Part shown: positions 35,089-43,742 of the stretch, in pieces
Position numbering within the stretch: the stretch's first letter is position 1
How the letters are laid out: the number at the start of each line of letters is the position of its first letter
Assembly (NCBI RefSeq): GCF_025790165.1
Contig: NZ_CP094970.1
Span: 620,001 to 684,000 of the forward strand
Direction: 5' to 3'
Source of the DNA: Solicola gregarius
GTDB taxonomy: Bacteria; Actinomycetota; Actinomycetes; Propionibacteriales; Nocardioidaceae
DNA: 64,000 bases
Position numbers and translations under genes: made by a program
The notes under the pieces: model-generated
What the model was told of the DNA's origin: nothing
Seen by the model: the letters and a program-made list of their open reading frames with translations, nothing else
Database searches by the model: none

Positions 35089-36566
35089 GCGGCAATCGGA
35101 TCTCCGCGCGGGGGCTGATCGACAGCGTCGTCGACCCGGGCTCGTACGTCTCGTGGGACACCCCGCCCGACCGCTCGGGCGTCGACGAGCAGTACGCCGA
35201 ACAGCTCCGCGCGGCGGAGGAGAAGTCCGGGGTCGACGAGTCGGTGATCACCGGCGAGGGCCTGATCAAGGGTCGCCGGGTCGCACTGGCCGCCTGTGAG
35301 TTCCGGTTCCTGGCCGGGTCGATCGGCATCGCGGCGTCGCGACGGTTGATCCGGGCCATCGAGCGCGCGACCGCCGAGGGCATCCCGCTGCTCGCGTCGC
35401 CGACGTCCGGCGGCACCCGGATGCAGGAGGGCACGGTCGCCTTCGTGGAGATGGCCAAGATCTCGGCGGCGATCGCCCGGCACAAGGCAAAGGGACTCGC
35501 GTACCTCGTGTACCTGCGCAACCCGACGACCGGCGGCGTGATGGCCTCGTGGGGCTCCCTGGGTCACGTGACGGTCGCCGAGCCCGGCGCGCTCGTCGGC
35601 TTCCTCGGGCCACGCGTGTACGAAGCGCTGTACGACAAGCAGTTCCCCGAGGATGTCCAGACGTCGGAGAACCTCTTCGCACACGGGCTCATCGACGGCG
35701 TCCTCCCGCCCGAGGACATTCCGGAGATCGTCGACCGCGCGCTCGCCGTCATCACGGCCGAACCCCCGGAACCGGTCCCCGATCCCGCGACCGAGGCCGT
35801 CCCCGAGGTCGACGCATGGGACTCGATCCAACGCTCGCGCCGTACCGAACGCCCGGGCGTACGCCGGTTCCTGCGCTACGCGGCGACCGACGTGATCCCG
35901 CTCAACGGCACCGGTCAGGGCGAGTCGGATCCCGGCATGCTGCTCGCCCTCGCGCGGTTCGAGGGCGCGCCGTGCGTCCTGCTCGGGCAGGTGCAGCAAC
36001 CCGGCAACCGCGAGCTGACCGCGATGGGGCCCGGCGGCCTGCGCGCGGCACGCCGCGGCATGCGCCTTGCCCGCCAGCTCCGGCTCCCCCTGGTGACCGT
36101 GATCGATACACCCGGGGCGGCGCTGTCGCCCGAAGCGGAGGAGGGTGGGCTCGCGGGTGAGATCGCCCGCTGTCTCGCCGACCTGGTCACGCTGGCGGCG
36201 CCGTCGGTGAGCGTCCTGCTCGGCCAGGGATGCGGCGGCGGAGCGCTCGCGTTGCTGCCCGCGAACCGCATCATCGCCGCCCAACACGCCTGGCTGTCAC
36301 CACTGCCGCCGGAGGGCGCTTCGGCGATCGTGTACCGCACTGCGGAACGCGCACCTGACATGGCACGCGATCAAGGCGTACGATCAGCGGACCTGCTCCG
36401 CGAGGGAATCGTGGACCGGATCGTTGCCGAACACCCCGACGCGGCGGACGAACCGGAGGATTTCTGCCGGCGACTCGGCAGGGTTCTTCGGTACGAGCTG
36501 GCCGAGTTGACGGCGAAGAGCACGCACACCTTGCTGGCTCAGCGCCTGCAGCGCTACAACGGGTAG
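35085..36566 (+). CDS. Fused acetyl/acyl-CoA carboxylase carboxyltransferase (beta-alpha)
   Basis: The 493-residue protein joins both carboxyltransferase halves. The N-terminal (beta-like) part has ASPTSGGTRMQEGTVAFVEMAKI and YLRNPTTGGVMASWGSLG. The C-terminal (alpha-like) part has MGPGGLRAARRGMRLARQ and the oxyanion loop IDTPGAALSPEAEEGGLAGEIARCL with GQGCGGGALAL. No CxxC zinc ribbon is present at the N-terminus, as in many actinobacterial acyl-CoA carboxylases. The start is TTG, sharing TTGA with the CoA-transferase stop. No biotin carrier or biotin carboxylase gene lies alongside, so partners must be elsewhere. Confidence 0.9.
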   Translation: MSGNRISARGLIDSVVDPGSYVSWDTPPDRSGVDEQYAEQLRAAEEKSGVDESVITGEGLIKGRRVALAACEFRFLAGSIGIAASRRLIRAIERATAEGIPLLASPTSGGTRMQEGTVAFVEMAKISAAIARHKAKGLAYLVYLRNPTTGGVMASWGSLGHVTVAEPGALVGFLGPRVYEALYDKQFPEDVQTSENLFAHGLIDGVLPPEDIPEIVDRALAVITAEPPEPVPDPATEAVPEVDAWDSIQRSRRTERPGVRRFLRYAATDVIPLNGTGQGESDPGMLLALARFEGAPCVLLGQVQQPGNRELTAMGPGGLRAARRGMRLARQLRLPLVTVIDTPGAALSPEAEEGGLAGEIARCLADLVTLAAPSVSVLLGQGCGGGALALLPANRIIAAQHAWLSPLPPEGASAIVYRTAERAPDMARDQGVRSADLLREGIVDRIVAEHPDAADEPEDFCRRLGRVLRYELAELTAKSTHTLLAQRLQRYNG

Positions 36567-36676
36567 GCGGCGCGGCCCGCGACGCGACGGAGAGGGAATG
36601 CCCGGTGGGGTTGCGCACACCGGGCGGACCCTGATATCACCGTCTCGCGCGAGCTACGAGGAGTGGACCCGACAAA

Positions 36677-37048
36677 GTGACGCACCGTCTGCACACTGAG
36701 AGCCATGACGGCGGCGGAGTCGCAGCAGCCCTCCGTGGGACTGCCGTGCTGACCGCATCGGTAGCGGCGACCCTTCCCGCCACCGTCGCCGGACGCCAGG
36801 TGGCGCGCGAGCTCAAGCCCGTCGACGCCGAGCCGGCACTCTCGCCGAGAGAGATGTTCACCAGCGACCTGCTCACCCGCGCGGCCGTCGTACCCGCGGC
36901 GTTCGGGATGATGTCGCGCCGGAGCGTCAAGGGCGCGATGATCGGCCTCGGTGTCGCCACTGCCGCCACGGTCGCGGAGCACGGCTGGCTCGCGTTGTTC
37001 GGCGACCCGTACGCCCGCGAGGAGCGCCGGCGCCTGACGCGTACCTGA
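36677..37048 (+). CDS. Unrecognised small protein with hydrophobic segments
   Basis: GTG at 36677 opens a 123-residue frame with strong third-position GC from about codon 25 onward, better than the overlapping minus-strand frames. Segments TAVLTASVAATLPATVAG and GAMIGLGVATAATVAEHGW are weakly hydrophobic, and the C-terminus is basic. No family or motif is recognised. An ATG at 36704 lies in another frame. It stands alone after the carboxyltransferase gene. Confidence 0.55.
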   Translation: MTHRLHTESHDGGGVAAALRGTAVLTASVAATLPATVAGRQVARELKPVDAEPALSPREMFTSDLLTRAAVVPAAFGMMSRRSVKGAMIGLGVATAATVAEHGWLALFGDPYAREERRRLTRT

Positions 37049-37107
37049 CGCGAGCGGGTCGGGCCGCAAGCCTGGCTGCCGCTCGCAAGCGCGCGCACGC
37101 TCCTCAC

Positions 37108-37174
37108 GTTTCGGGCCGTTACGGCTCCACGGCGACTCCTCGCGGATCGCCGCTACGCCGTAACAGCCCGAAAC
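37108..37174. repeat. Long nested inverted repeat between convergent genes
   Basis: Arms at 37108-37125 (starting GTTTCGGGC) and 37157-37174 (ending GCCCGAAAC) match over 18 bp with one mismatch. A second stem, CGGCGA/TCGCCG, sits inside the 31-nt spacer. The element lies between convergent genes ending at 37048 and 37263. A bidirectional terminator is the simplest reading; a mobile repeat is possible. Confidence 0.7.
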
Positions 37175-37262
37175 CTATGCGCCGCTGTGGCTTCCGTCCG
37201 CTCCTGCAACAGGTTTCACCACTGCGCCGGCGGAGGCTTGTGGTTGACGCTCGCGGGACGCC

Positions 37263-38369
37263 TCAGCTGGCGTCGACGATGGCCGCGACCGGGCCGCCGC
37301 CCTCGGGCCCCTGGTGTGCCGCGGACACCGACACGAACACCGCCGGGTCGCCGGTGACCGCGGCCGTCACGCCGCCGACGCACGACTTGATCTGACGGTG
37401 CCAGTGCACGTCCGAGTCGTCGAGCATGGCGTTGCGGCGCCCGCGTACGGTGCCGTCCTGGCTCGCCTCGCACTTGAGGAACACATTGACCAGACGGTCG
37501 TCCAGGTCGCTCGAGTGCGGACGCTCGGGCAGGTCGAGGCCGGCGTCCTTGATGGCGTTCCAGATCCCGTCCGCGTCGAGCGCGTCGTTCATGACCGAGT
37601 GGCCGATGCGGTACTTGCCGCCGACTCCGCGCGCGTTGCCGACCACGACGACCTGCGCCTGGTCGAGCTCGACGCCCGACGAGCATGACGCGACCGCGGA
37701 GTACAGCTCACGGTTGTGCATGACATCGCCATCGGTCGGCATCTCGATCTCGCCGAGGGCGACTGCGATACCGAGCGCGGTCGTACCGTTCGACAGGTCC
37801 ATCGACTCGTGCGTGTGCTCGGTCCACACCGTCTTGCCGCGGCTCTTCGCGTCGCGGATGGTGTGGATCGTCAGCAGCGGTGTCTTCGTCTGTACGTAGT
37901 GGACGTCGGCGACGTCGGTGATGCCGGCCTGCTTCATCGCCTCGGTGACGGCGGCCGCAACCTTCTCGACCATCGCGGTACGACCGATGTCCTCGGGCAG
38001 CAGCGTGTCGCTCATGGCGAAGCCGACCGTCAGCCGCGGCTCGTCGGTCTCGACCGTCTCGGCCTCGGGCAGGGTCGCGAAGACGGTGGCATGCGGGCTG
38101 ATCACGCCGTCGGTGCCGCCCGACCAGACGATCGGGATCTGCTTGACGTCGGCCGCCGGCCGGGTGCCCTTCTCCTCTATCACCTCACGGAACGCGCGGT
38201 CGGCGATGATCCGGGTGTAGTCGTTGACACCGCCATTGCCCTCGGTCTTGCCGATCACGGCGATGATGCGGTCGGCCTCCATGACCCCGTCGTCGATCAG
38301 CTTCGCGAGCTCGCTGGCATCGGCGACCGAGTGGAGCGGGACCTTGCGTACTTCGATGGCAGGTGGCAC
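37263..38369 (-). CDS. Ring-opening amidohydrolase (cyanuric acid hydrolase/barbiturase family)
   Basis: GTG at 38369 follows AGAGGAAGGA and gives 368 residues, the usual length. The family has three repeated domains each with a Lys-Ser pair. All three are visible: K41 with S83 ([11 protein letters not shown]), K162 with S230/S231 (ASCSSGVEL), and K299 with S349 ([18 protein letters not shown]). It opens a cyclic imide ring, either cyanuric acid (to carboxybiuret) or barbiturate (to ureidomalonate); sequence alone does not separate them. It is 29 bp downstream of carbamate kinase in one operon, suggesting that the released nitrogen reaches carbamoyl phosphate. Confidence 0.93.
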   Translation of the reverse strand: MPPAIEVRKVPLHSVADASELAKLIDDGVMEADRIIAVIGKTEGNGGVNDYTRIIADRAFREVIEEKGTRPAADVKQIPIVWSGGTDGVISPHATVFATLPEAETVETDEPRLTVGFAMSDTLLPEDIGRTAMVEKVAAAVTEAMKQAGITDVADVHYVQTKTPLLTIHTIRDAKSRGKTVWTEHTHESMDLSNGTTALGIAVALGEIEMPTDGDVMHNRELYSAVASCSSGVELDQAQVVVVGNARGVGGKYRIGHSVMNDALDADGIWNAIKDAGLDLPERPHSSDLDDRLVNVFLKCEASQDGTVRGRRNAMLDDSDVHWHRQIKSCVGGVTAAVTGDPAVFVSVSAAHQGPEGGGPVAAIVDAS

Positions 38370-38398
38370 TGGGCGTGTCCTTCCTCTTGGTGGTTGCT

Positions 38399-39340
38399 TC
38401 ACGGCCGATCGGGTACGACGCGCGTACCCAGATGACCCTCGATCGCATGGCCGATCCTCGGCAGCGACGTGATGATGCCGGTGCCGTGGCCCTTCTCCGC
38501 GAACCTGGTCACCGCCTCGACCTTCGGGCCCATCGAGCCCGACGCGAACTCCTGGTCCTTCGCGATCGCACGCATCTCGCTCGCGGTGACCTCTTCGATC
38601 GGCTTGGCGTGGGGCGTACCCCAGTCGGTGACGGCCGAGTCGACGTCGGTCGCGATGACGAGCAGGTCGGCGTCGACGTGCCGTGCGATCAGCGACGCCG
38701 TGAGGTCCTTGTCGATGACCGCCTCGATGCCGCTGAGGGTTCCGTCGGCCGCGCGTACGGTCGGGATGCCGCCGCCGCCGGAGCACACCACGACGTACCC
38801 GGCGGAGATCAGCGCCTCGGCCGCGGGCCCGTCGAGGCACTCGAGCGGCTCGGGCGAGGCAACCACGCGCCGCCAACCGCGACCCGGGATCTCCACATAG
38901 TGCTGACCGTGCTCGATCATCACCCGGGCCTCGTCCTCGGGGAGATAGCGCCCGATCGGCTTCGTGGGCGAGCTGAACTTCGGGTCATCCGCGTCGACGC
39001 GAGTACGCGACACGATCGTCGCCGTACGACAGTCCAGCCCGCGCTCGGCGAACTCATGGTCGAGAGCATCGACGAGCAACATCCCGATCGTCGCCTGGGT
39101 CTGTGCGCCGCACCAGTCGAGCGGCACCGGGGGTACGACCGCCGCCGAGAGCTCGTTCTTCAGCAGCAGATTGCCCACCTGCGGACCGTTGCCGTGCGTC
39201 AGCAGGACGTCGTGTCCGGCGGCCACCAGGCCGGCGATCGGCTCGGCGGCCTCGGTGATCGCCGCGCGCTGGTCCTCGGGACGCGCACGACCATCCGACG
39301 ACGTCATGGCGTTGCCGCCGAGGGCGATCACGATGCGCAT
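38399..39340 (-). CDS. arcC: Carbamate kinase
   Basis: The 313-residue protein has the amino acid kinase fold of Arc[11 protein letters not shown] at the N-terminus, [47 protein letters not shown], and the C-terminal [13 protein letters not shown]. It uses carbamoyl phosphate and ADP to make ATP, carbamate and finally ammonia and CO2. No arginine deiminase (arcA/arcB) genes accompany it. The partner is instead a ring-opening amidohydrolase, implying catabolism of a cyclic ureide or imide rather than arginine. The ATG at 39340 is the only good start. Confidence 0.95.
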   Translation of the reverse strand: MRIVIALGGNAMTSSDGRARPEDQRAAITEAAEPIAGLVAAGHDVLLTHGNGPQVGNLLLKNELSAAVVPPVPLDWCGAQTQATIGMLLVDALDHEFAERGLDCRTATIVSRTRVDADDPKFSSPTKPIGRYLPEDEARVMIEHGQHYVEIPGRGWRRVVASPEPLECLDGPAAEALISAGYVVVCSGGGGIPTVRAADGTLSGIEAVIDKDLTASLIARHVDADLLVIATDVDSAVTDWGTPHAKPIEEVTASEMRAIAKDQEFASGSMGPKVEAVTRFAEKGHGTGIITSLPRIGHAIEGHLGTRVVPDRP

Positions 39341-39580
39341 GTCTGGACACTAGGCGAGCGCTGTGAGCCGGCGCACGGTCAACAAGGACCAACACCTACG
39401 AGGCGCTTGGGCAAGTTGTGCCAAACCCGCATGGAGAGCCGGACTCGGACCAGTAGTGGTGACGCGCACGGGGCGAGGCGGGCTGCAATGCGGCGGCGAG
39501 GCGCCAGACGGCGCTGACAGCGCTCGCGAGTGGCGCAAATTCTTTGCTCAAACGCCATGTTCATAACAGATTCGCGCCAC

Positions 39581-40216
39581 TCAGCGAAGCTGACGTACTT
39601 GCGGAGTCAGTGACCCTTGCGCCCACCGAGGAGCGCTTCGACCGCGTCGGCGTACGCCTTTGCATCGACCTCGAAGTTGCAGGGTCCGCTGGAGCACGTA
39701 GCCCGCGGTGAGCGAGTACATCGCCGAGGCGAGCGCGTCAGGGTCCGCGTCGGCGGGCATGGTCCCTGCCTCGATCGCGCGACGACTGACCTCGGCGTAG
39801 TAGCCCTTGATGGTCGAGTACGCAGTACGAACGACCGCAGAGACCCGCTCGTTGCGCAGCGCCTCGCCCCATGCCTGGACCGCAAGGCGCCCGACCTCGA
39901 CGGGCGCGCGCGATGCCACCTCGTTGATCGCCTCGACGCCGATGCGAACGGCCTCACCGGGCTCGGGCACCGAGCCGGAGGCAAGCAGCTCGGTGAAGCG
40001 GTCTGCCGTGCGGTTGAGGACTCGGTCGACGATCGCCTCGATCAACTCGTCCTTGCTCTTGAAATAGCGGTAGACGGCTCCCGCGGACAGCCCCGTCGCC
40101 GCGATGACGTCGGCCATCCCGGTCGCCTGGAACCCGTTGTCCGCGAAGCGGACCATCGCGGCATCGAGGATCTGCTCCCGGCGTGCGGCGCGATGCGCGT
40201 CGGAGACCTTGGGCAT
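39581..40216 (-). CDS. TetR-family repressor, C-terminus possibly frameshifted
   Basis: From ATG 40216 the protein has a TetR helix-turn-helix (REQILDAAMVRFADNGFQATGM, then GLSAGAVYRYFKSKDEL), residues about 10-50. The ligand domain runs normally until LTAGYVLQRTLQ. The current frame then gives a basic, low-complexity tail (RGRCKGVRRRGR) to 39581. One base to the side, the sequence FEVDAKAYADAVEALLGGRKGH to a stop at 39607 looks like the natural end, so a one-base change near 39680 is likely. The DNA-binding part is intact. The gene is divergent from a membrane-protein gene and its operator lies in between. Confidence 0.85.
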   Translation of the reverse strand: MPKVSDAHRAARREQILDAAMVRFADNGFQATGMADVIAATGLSAGAVYRYFKSKDELIEAIVDRVLNRTADRFTELLASGSVPEPGEAVRIGVEAINEVASRAPVEVGRLAVQAWGEALRNERVSAVVRTAYSTIKGYYAEVSRRAIEAGTMPADADPDALASAMYSLTAGYVLQRTLQLRGRCKGVRRRGRSAPRWAQGSLTPQVRQLR

Positions 40217-40223
40217 GTGGACG

Positions 40224-40291
40224 AATATAAAACGAATGATCGTTCTTGACAAATCGCCGGCGGCCTTCCACTCTTAAACGAACGATCATTC
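40224..40291. promoter_or_regulatory. Divergent promoter region with two TetR operators
   Basis: GAATGATCGTTC (40234-40245) and its exact inverse complement GAACGATCATTC (40280-40291) are near-palindromic boxes of the type used by TetR proteins. On the minus strand, TTGTCA (40246-40251) and TATATT (40224-40229) are spaced by 17 bp and flank the first box, so the repressor would block its own promoter. The expected start is about the repressor ATG, giving a leaderless mRNA. The second box lies 19 bp before the membrane-protein ATG. Confidence 0.85.
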
Positions 40292-40310
40292 TCCTTGGAA
40301 GGAGGCGGCG

Positions 40311-41318
40311 ATGACTTCCGCTGCCACGGGCCGTGGACGGCTCAAGCCCCGACTTCTCGCGCTGTTCGTGGCGCTACCGATCCTCGTCGCGCTGCCCGTG
40401 TGGGCATTCACCTGGGCCAGCGCGAGCCCGGAGCCGCACGGCCTGCCCGTAGGCGTCGTGGGCTCGCCCGGCGCCGTGCAGGCGATCGAGGACCAGGTGG
40501 CCGAGCATGACGGCGCCTTCGACCTCCGTACGTACGACAGCGCGGCGACAGCGACCGACGCGATCGAGAACCGCGACGTGTACGGCGCGATCGTGACCGA
40601 AGGCCCGGACCGGAAGCTGTTCACGGCCTCCGCGGCGAGTCCGGCGGTCGCGGAGGTCCTGACCACGACGTTTGCACCGCCCAGCGAGGGCCCGGCCCCT
40701 GTCGTCGACGTCGTGCCTGCGGACGCGGATGACCCGAGAGGCTCCGCTCTCGGGTCCCTCGTGCTGCCACTCGTGCTCGTCTCGGTGATCACCGCCGTCA
40801 TCGTGTTGCTGATCGCCAGGCCAGGCTGGGAACAGATTGCGATGATCGCGGTCGCTGCGGTCGTCGGCGCGGGGGTCGCGGTCGCCATCGCCCAAGGCGG
40901 GTTCGGGATTCTCGGCGGAGACTGGACGACGAACTCCGTCGCACCCGCGCTCACGATCGCCGCGATCTCCGGCACGATCGTCGGGCTCGTCTCGGCGTTC
41001 GGGCGGTTCGGTTTCGTCGCGGTCGCTCCCCTGATGCTCTTCCTCGGAAACCCGTGGTCGGGTGCGACGTCCTCGCCCTACCTCCTGCCCGAGCCCGCGG
41101 GCGTCATCGGCCAGCTGCTGCCACCGGGTGCCGGCGCGACGGCGTTGCGCAACCTCGCCTTCTTCGACGGCGCGGGCGCGAGTACGCCATTACTCGTGTT
41201 GTCGGCGTGGATCGCGGTGGGAGTCGCCGGCATCTGTGTCGGCGTACTGCGCCGCAGCGACCCGGGACGCGAGCTCACGGACGCGACCCGACCGGTCATG
41301 GACGCGATGCAAGGCTGA
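40311..41318 (+). CDS. Membrane protein of the YhgE/ABC-2-type permease fold, TetR-controlled
   Basis: The 335-residue protein has an N-terminal anchor (about 17-37) followed by an extracellular domain of about 100 residues. A block of five or six hydrophobic helices from about 140 follows. This layout resembles YhgE/Pip-type or ABC-2-type permease proteins of small-molecule export. ATG at 40311 follows GGAAGGAGG. Divergent transcription from the TetR gene with paired operators suggests export of the repressor's ligand. No ATPase gene is adjacent. Confidence 0.75.
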   Translation: MTSAATGRGRLKPRLLALFVALPILVALPVWAFTWASASPEPHGLPVGVVGSPGAVQAIEDQVAEHDGAFDLRTYDSAATATDAIENRDVYGAIVTEGPDRKLFTASAASPAVAEVLTTTFAPPSEGPAPVVDVVPADADDPRGSALGSLVLPLVLVSVITAVIVLLIARPGWEQIAMIAVAAVVGAGVAVAIAQGGFGILGGDWTTNSVAPALTIAAISGTIVGLVSAFGRFGFVAVAPLMLFLGNPWSGATSSPYLLPEPAGVIGQLLPPGAGATALRNLAFFDGAGASTPLLVLSAWIAVGVAGICVGVLRRSDPGRELTDATRPVMDAMQG

Positions 41319-41340
41319 GCGGGTACGTAAGACTGTTCGC

Positions 41341-42114
41341 ATGACGACCCCGAGCACCCACGCTGCCGCCGACCTGCTCTGGAACGCCTGGCAGGCGGGC
41401 GAAACGCTGCCCGCTTTGCCGGCGGCCCTCCGCCCGACCGATGCGGCCGCCGCGATGGAGATCCAGCGCGCCGTGACCGCGACTATCGGGCCCACGATCG
41501 GTTGGAAGGTCGCGGCCACCTCCGCGGCGAGTCAGGCGTACCTCGGTGTGGACGGCCCGTTGCCGGGCGCGATGCACGCGCGGTTCCAGTACGCGCCGGG
41601 CGAGTCGATGTCGCTTGCGGGGCAGACGATGCGTGTCGCGGAGCCCGAGTTCGCGTTCCGGATGGGCCGCGCGATCGCGGGCGACGCATCGCGCCCCGAG
41701 ATCCTCGACGCCGTCGAGTCGCTGCACGTCGCAGTCGAGGTTCCGGACACCCGGTATGCAGACCTCGGCGCGGTCGACGGGCTACAGATCCTCGCCGACG
41801 GATCCTGCACCGGGTCGTTCGTACTCGGGCCGCAGATCGACGACTGGCAAGGGCTCGACCTCTCGACCCAGGCCATGACGATCGACGTCAACGGCGCCCG
41901 ATTCTCCGAGGGAAGCGGCGCGGCCGCGCTCGGCGACCCGCGGATCTCGCTTTGCTGGCTGGTCACCGAGCTGGCTCGGTTCGACCTCGCGTTGCGACCG
42001 GGTGACATCGTCACGACCGGCACCGCGGCACCGCCTGCACCCGTCACGCCTGGGGATGCGGTCACCGCGGAGGTCGCCGGGATCGCACAGTTGACGGTGC
42101 AGTTCACGTCATAG
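41341..42114 (+). CDS. 2-keto-4-pentenoate hydratase family protein (FAH fold)
   Basis: The 257-residue protein has hydratase/fumarylacetoacetase-fold features: IGWKVAATSAASQAYLGVDGP near residue 50, AEPEFAFRMGRAI with metal-binding Glu residues near 100-110, HVAVEVPDTRY, and LRPGDIVTTGT near the C-terminus. Such enzymes hydrate 2-hydroxypenta-2,4-dienoate in meta-cleavage pathways. Other genes of such a pathway are absent, so the true substrate is uncertain. It starts at ATG 41341, 22 bp after the membrane-protein gene. Confidence 0.9.
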   Translation: MTTPSTHAAADLLWNAWQAGETLPALPAALRPTDAAAAMEIQRAVTATIGPTIGWKVAATSAASQAYLGVDGPLPGAMHARFQYAPGESMSLAGQTMRVAEPEFAFRMGRAIAGDASRPEILDAVESLHVAVEVPDTRYADLGAVDGLQILADGSCTGSFVLGPQIDDWQGLDLSTQAMTIDVNGARFSEGSGAAALGDPRISLCWLVTELARFDLALRPGDIVTTGTAAPPAPVTPGDAVTAEVAGIAQLTVQFTS

Positions 42115-42597
42115 GTCGAGCACCAGAACGTGCTGCGGCCCGGCATCGCCGCCGAGGTAGAGCTCGCCCGTGTCCGTCCACCCGTGACGCAGGTAGACAC
42201 TCCGGGCGAGCTCGTTGCGACAGTTGACGGTGAGCACCACGCGTACGACCCGTGGATGATGCGAGTGGATCAGGCCGGGCAGGGCGGCGAGAGCCGCGCC
42301 GGCGATGCCACGGCCCTGGAACCTCGCGTCGACGAAGAACGCACGCAACGTCAGCCCTGCCGCTGGATCGGCCTGGGACCGCCCGGAATCGAGCACGAAG
42401 AACCCGGCTGGCTCACCGTCGGCGGTCACGATGACGTACGGCGCGCGGCCGGGGTCTCTATCCGCCTGCGGCAGCGTCTCGGCCGCGACTCCGCTGAACT
42501 CGTCCTGTCGGGCCGCCGGGGCTAGCGCGAGGACCGCCGGACGTACGTCGGCGGTGACGGGACGGACCTCCACGCCCGCTCGGGTATCGGTGCTCAT
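42109..42597 (-). CDS. GNAT family N-acetyltransferase
   Basis: About 162 residues with a GNAT core: AFFVDARFQGRGIAGAALAALPGL contains the acetyl-CoA loop (QGRGIAG), and NELARSVYLRHGWTDTGE is the motif-B region. Two adjacent ATGs (42600 and 42597) are possible starts. It overlaps the end of the convergent hydratase gene by 6 bp and lies just before another GNAT gene on the same strand. Substrate unknown. Confidence 0.88.
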   Translation of the reverse strand: MSTDTRAGVEVRPVTADVRPAVLALAPAARQDEFSGVAAETLPQADRDPGRAPYVIVTADGEPAGFFVLDSGRSQADPAAGLTLRAFFVDARFQGRGIAGAALAALPGLIHSHHPRVVRVVLTVNCRNELARSVYLRHGWTDTGELYLGGDAGPQHVLVLDL

Positions 42598-42612
42598 CAC
42601 GGCCCGATTGAA

Positions 42613-43443
42613 TCAGTCGGGTCCGACGAACCTGACCATGACCGAGTCGCCGCTCCGGCGATACCCGATGGCCTCGTAGATCGCGTTCGAGGTCGGGTTC
42701 GCGAGATCCGTGTAGAGCATGCACCGAGCTCCGCCGTCGAGAACCCGACGGCTCACCGCCGCGACGCAGGCGCTCGCGTACCCGTTGCCCCGATGCTCGC
42801 GCGGCGTGAACACACCGGAGACCCTGCTCACGCCGGCGAGCGAGCGCGACGCGTACGCGATCGAGACCGGGTGACCAGCGTGCTGCCAGATGCCGAGTCG
42901 ACCGTCGGCGATCTCGTCGTCCAGCCGCGGTTGGCGGTCTTCGCCCATCGCCTCACGCATGAAGGCGGCCGACCATTCGTGCACGACCGCGCTGTCGTCG
43001 ACGGTGGCGGTCCGGAAGCTCCCGCGCACGCCGCTCGGTGGGCGCAGTCCGGCGTCGAGTACGTACACGCCCTGCTCCATAGCGGTCGTCGCGCTGAGCC
43101 CGTGCGCCGGCGACCACACGTCCGCGAAGCCGCCGACTCCGCCGCGCGGTCCCGAAACCCAGTCGAGCGTACGACCTGCCTTGAGCATGGTCTCGGCGAA
43201 CTGCTGACCGGCACCGTGGTCGTCCGTCGCGACGTACGGACCGCGCGGTGGGGTGTGCATTGCGACCGCGACCGGGCCAGCGCCGGCGTCGAGCCACAGC
43301 CAGCATGCATCGCGTACGTCGTGCTGGAGGCAGCGGTCGAGGTTGGTCGCGATGACGCTGTGGGTGATCGGGTCGGCATGGATGAGCGGGCGAGCAGTAC
43401 GCTCGAACTCGTGCGGGTCGGAGGTCAGCTGGACCGTCGGCAT
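42613..43443 (-). CDS. GNAT family N-acetyltransferase (two-domain type)
   Basis: ATG at 43443 gives 276 residues. The C-terminal GNAT domain has SGVFTPREHRGNGYASACVAAVSRRVL (acetyl-CoA loop HRGNGYA) and TSNAIYEAIGYRRSGDS. The N-terminal half looks like a degenerate GNAT-like domain, as in other actinobacterial two-domain acetyltransferases. The frame extends upstream but without family similarity. It is 15 bp upstream of the next GNAT gene and probably cotranscribed with it. Confidence 0.88.
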   Translation of the reverse strand: MPTVQLTSDPHEFERTARPLIHADPITHSVIATNLDRCLQHDVRDACWLWLDAGAGPVAVAMHTPPRGPYVATDDHGAGQQFAETMLKAGRTLDWVSGPRGGVGGFADVWSPAHGLSATTAMEQGVYVLDAGLRPPSGVRGSFRTATVDDSAVVHEWSAAFMREAMGEDRQPRLDDEIADGRLGIWQHAGHPVSIAYASRSLAGVSRVSGVFTPREHRGNGYASACVAAVSRRVLDGGARCMLYTDLANPTSNAIYEAIGYRRSGDSVMVRFVGPD

Positions 43444-43706
43444 GCGTTCACGATGCCAGGCGGACGACGTAGGCGGCATCCGAATTGATTGGCGCGCTTC
43501 ACGAGCAGCCGATCTTGCGGTTGGCACTTGCCCCGGTTCCCGTTCCACCGATGCAGGTCCTCGGCGACGACGCAGGCATCCCCGTGCCGGCCGCTCTCGC
43601 CGCACCCGGCTTCCTGCAAGCGGCCGTCTCGTTTCCGGTGTCTCCCGTTGGACTCGGAGAAGGCCGAATCCCCTTGTTTTACTGGCGATTCGATCCCACC
43701 TAGCAA

Positions 43707-43735
43707 TTGATGTGCGGATCGTGATCCTCTATACT
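43707..43735 (+). promoter_or_regulatory. Promoter of the HNH gene, giving a leaderless transcript
   Basis: TTGATG (43707-43712) and TATACT (43730-43735) are separated by 17 bp. The ATG at 43743 lies 7 bp after the -10, so the transcript would start at or next to the start codon. The rest of the 299-bp interval 43444-43742 contains no gene I can support. Confidence 0.65.
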
Positions 43736-43742
43736 AGATCAC

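Noticed and set aside
39530-39582. Inverted repeat GAGTGGCGC/GCGCCACTC near the TetR stop
   Set aside because: The arms are only 9 bp with a 35-nt loop; too weak to call as a terminator.
43444-43742. Short open frames on both strands before the HNH gene
   Set aside because: No ribosome-binding site, codon pattern or family similarity; only the promoter at the end is supported.
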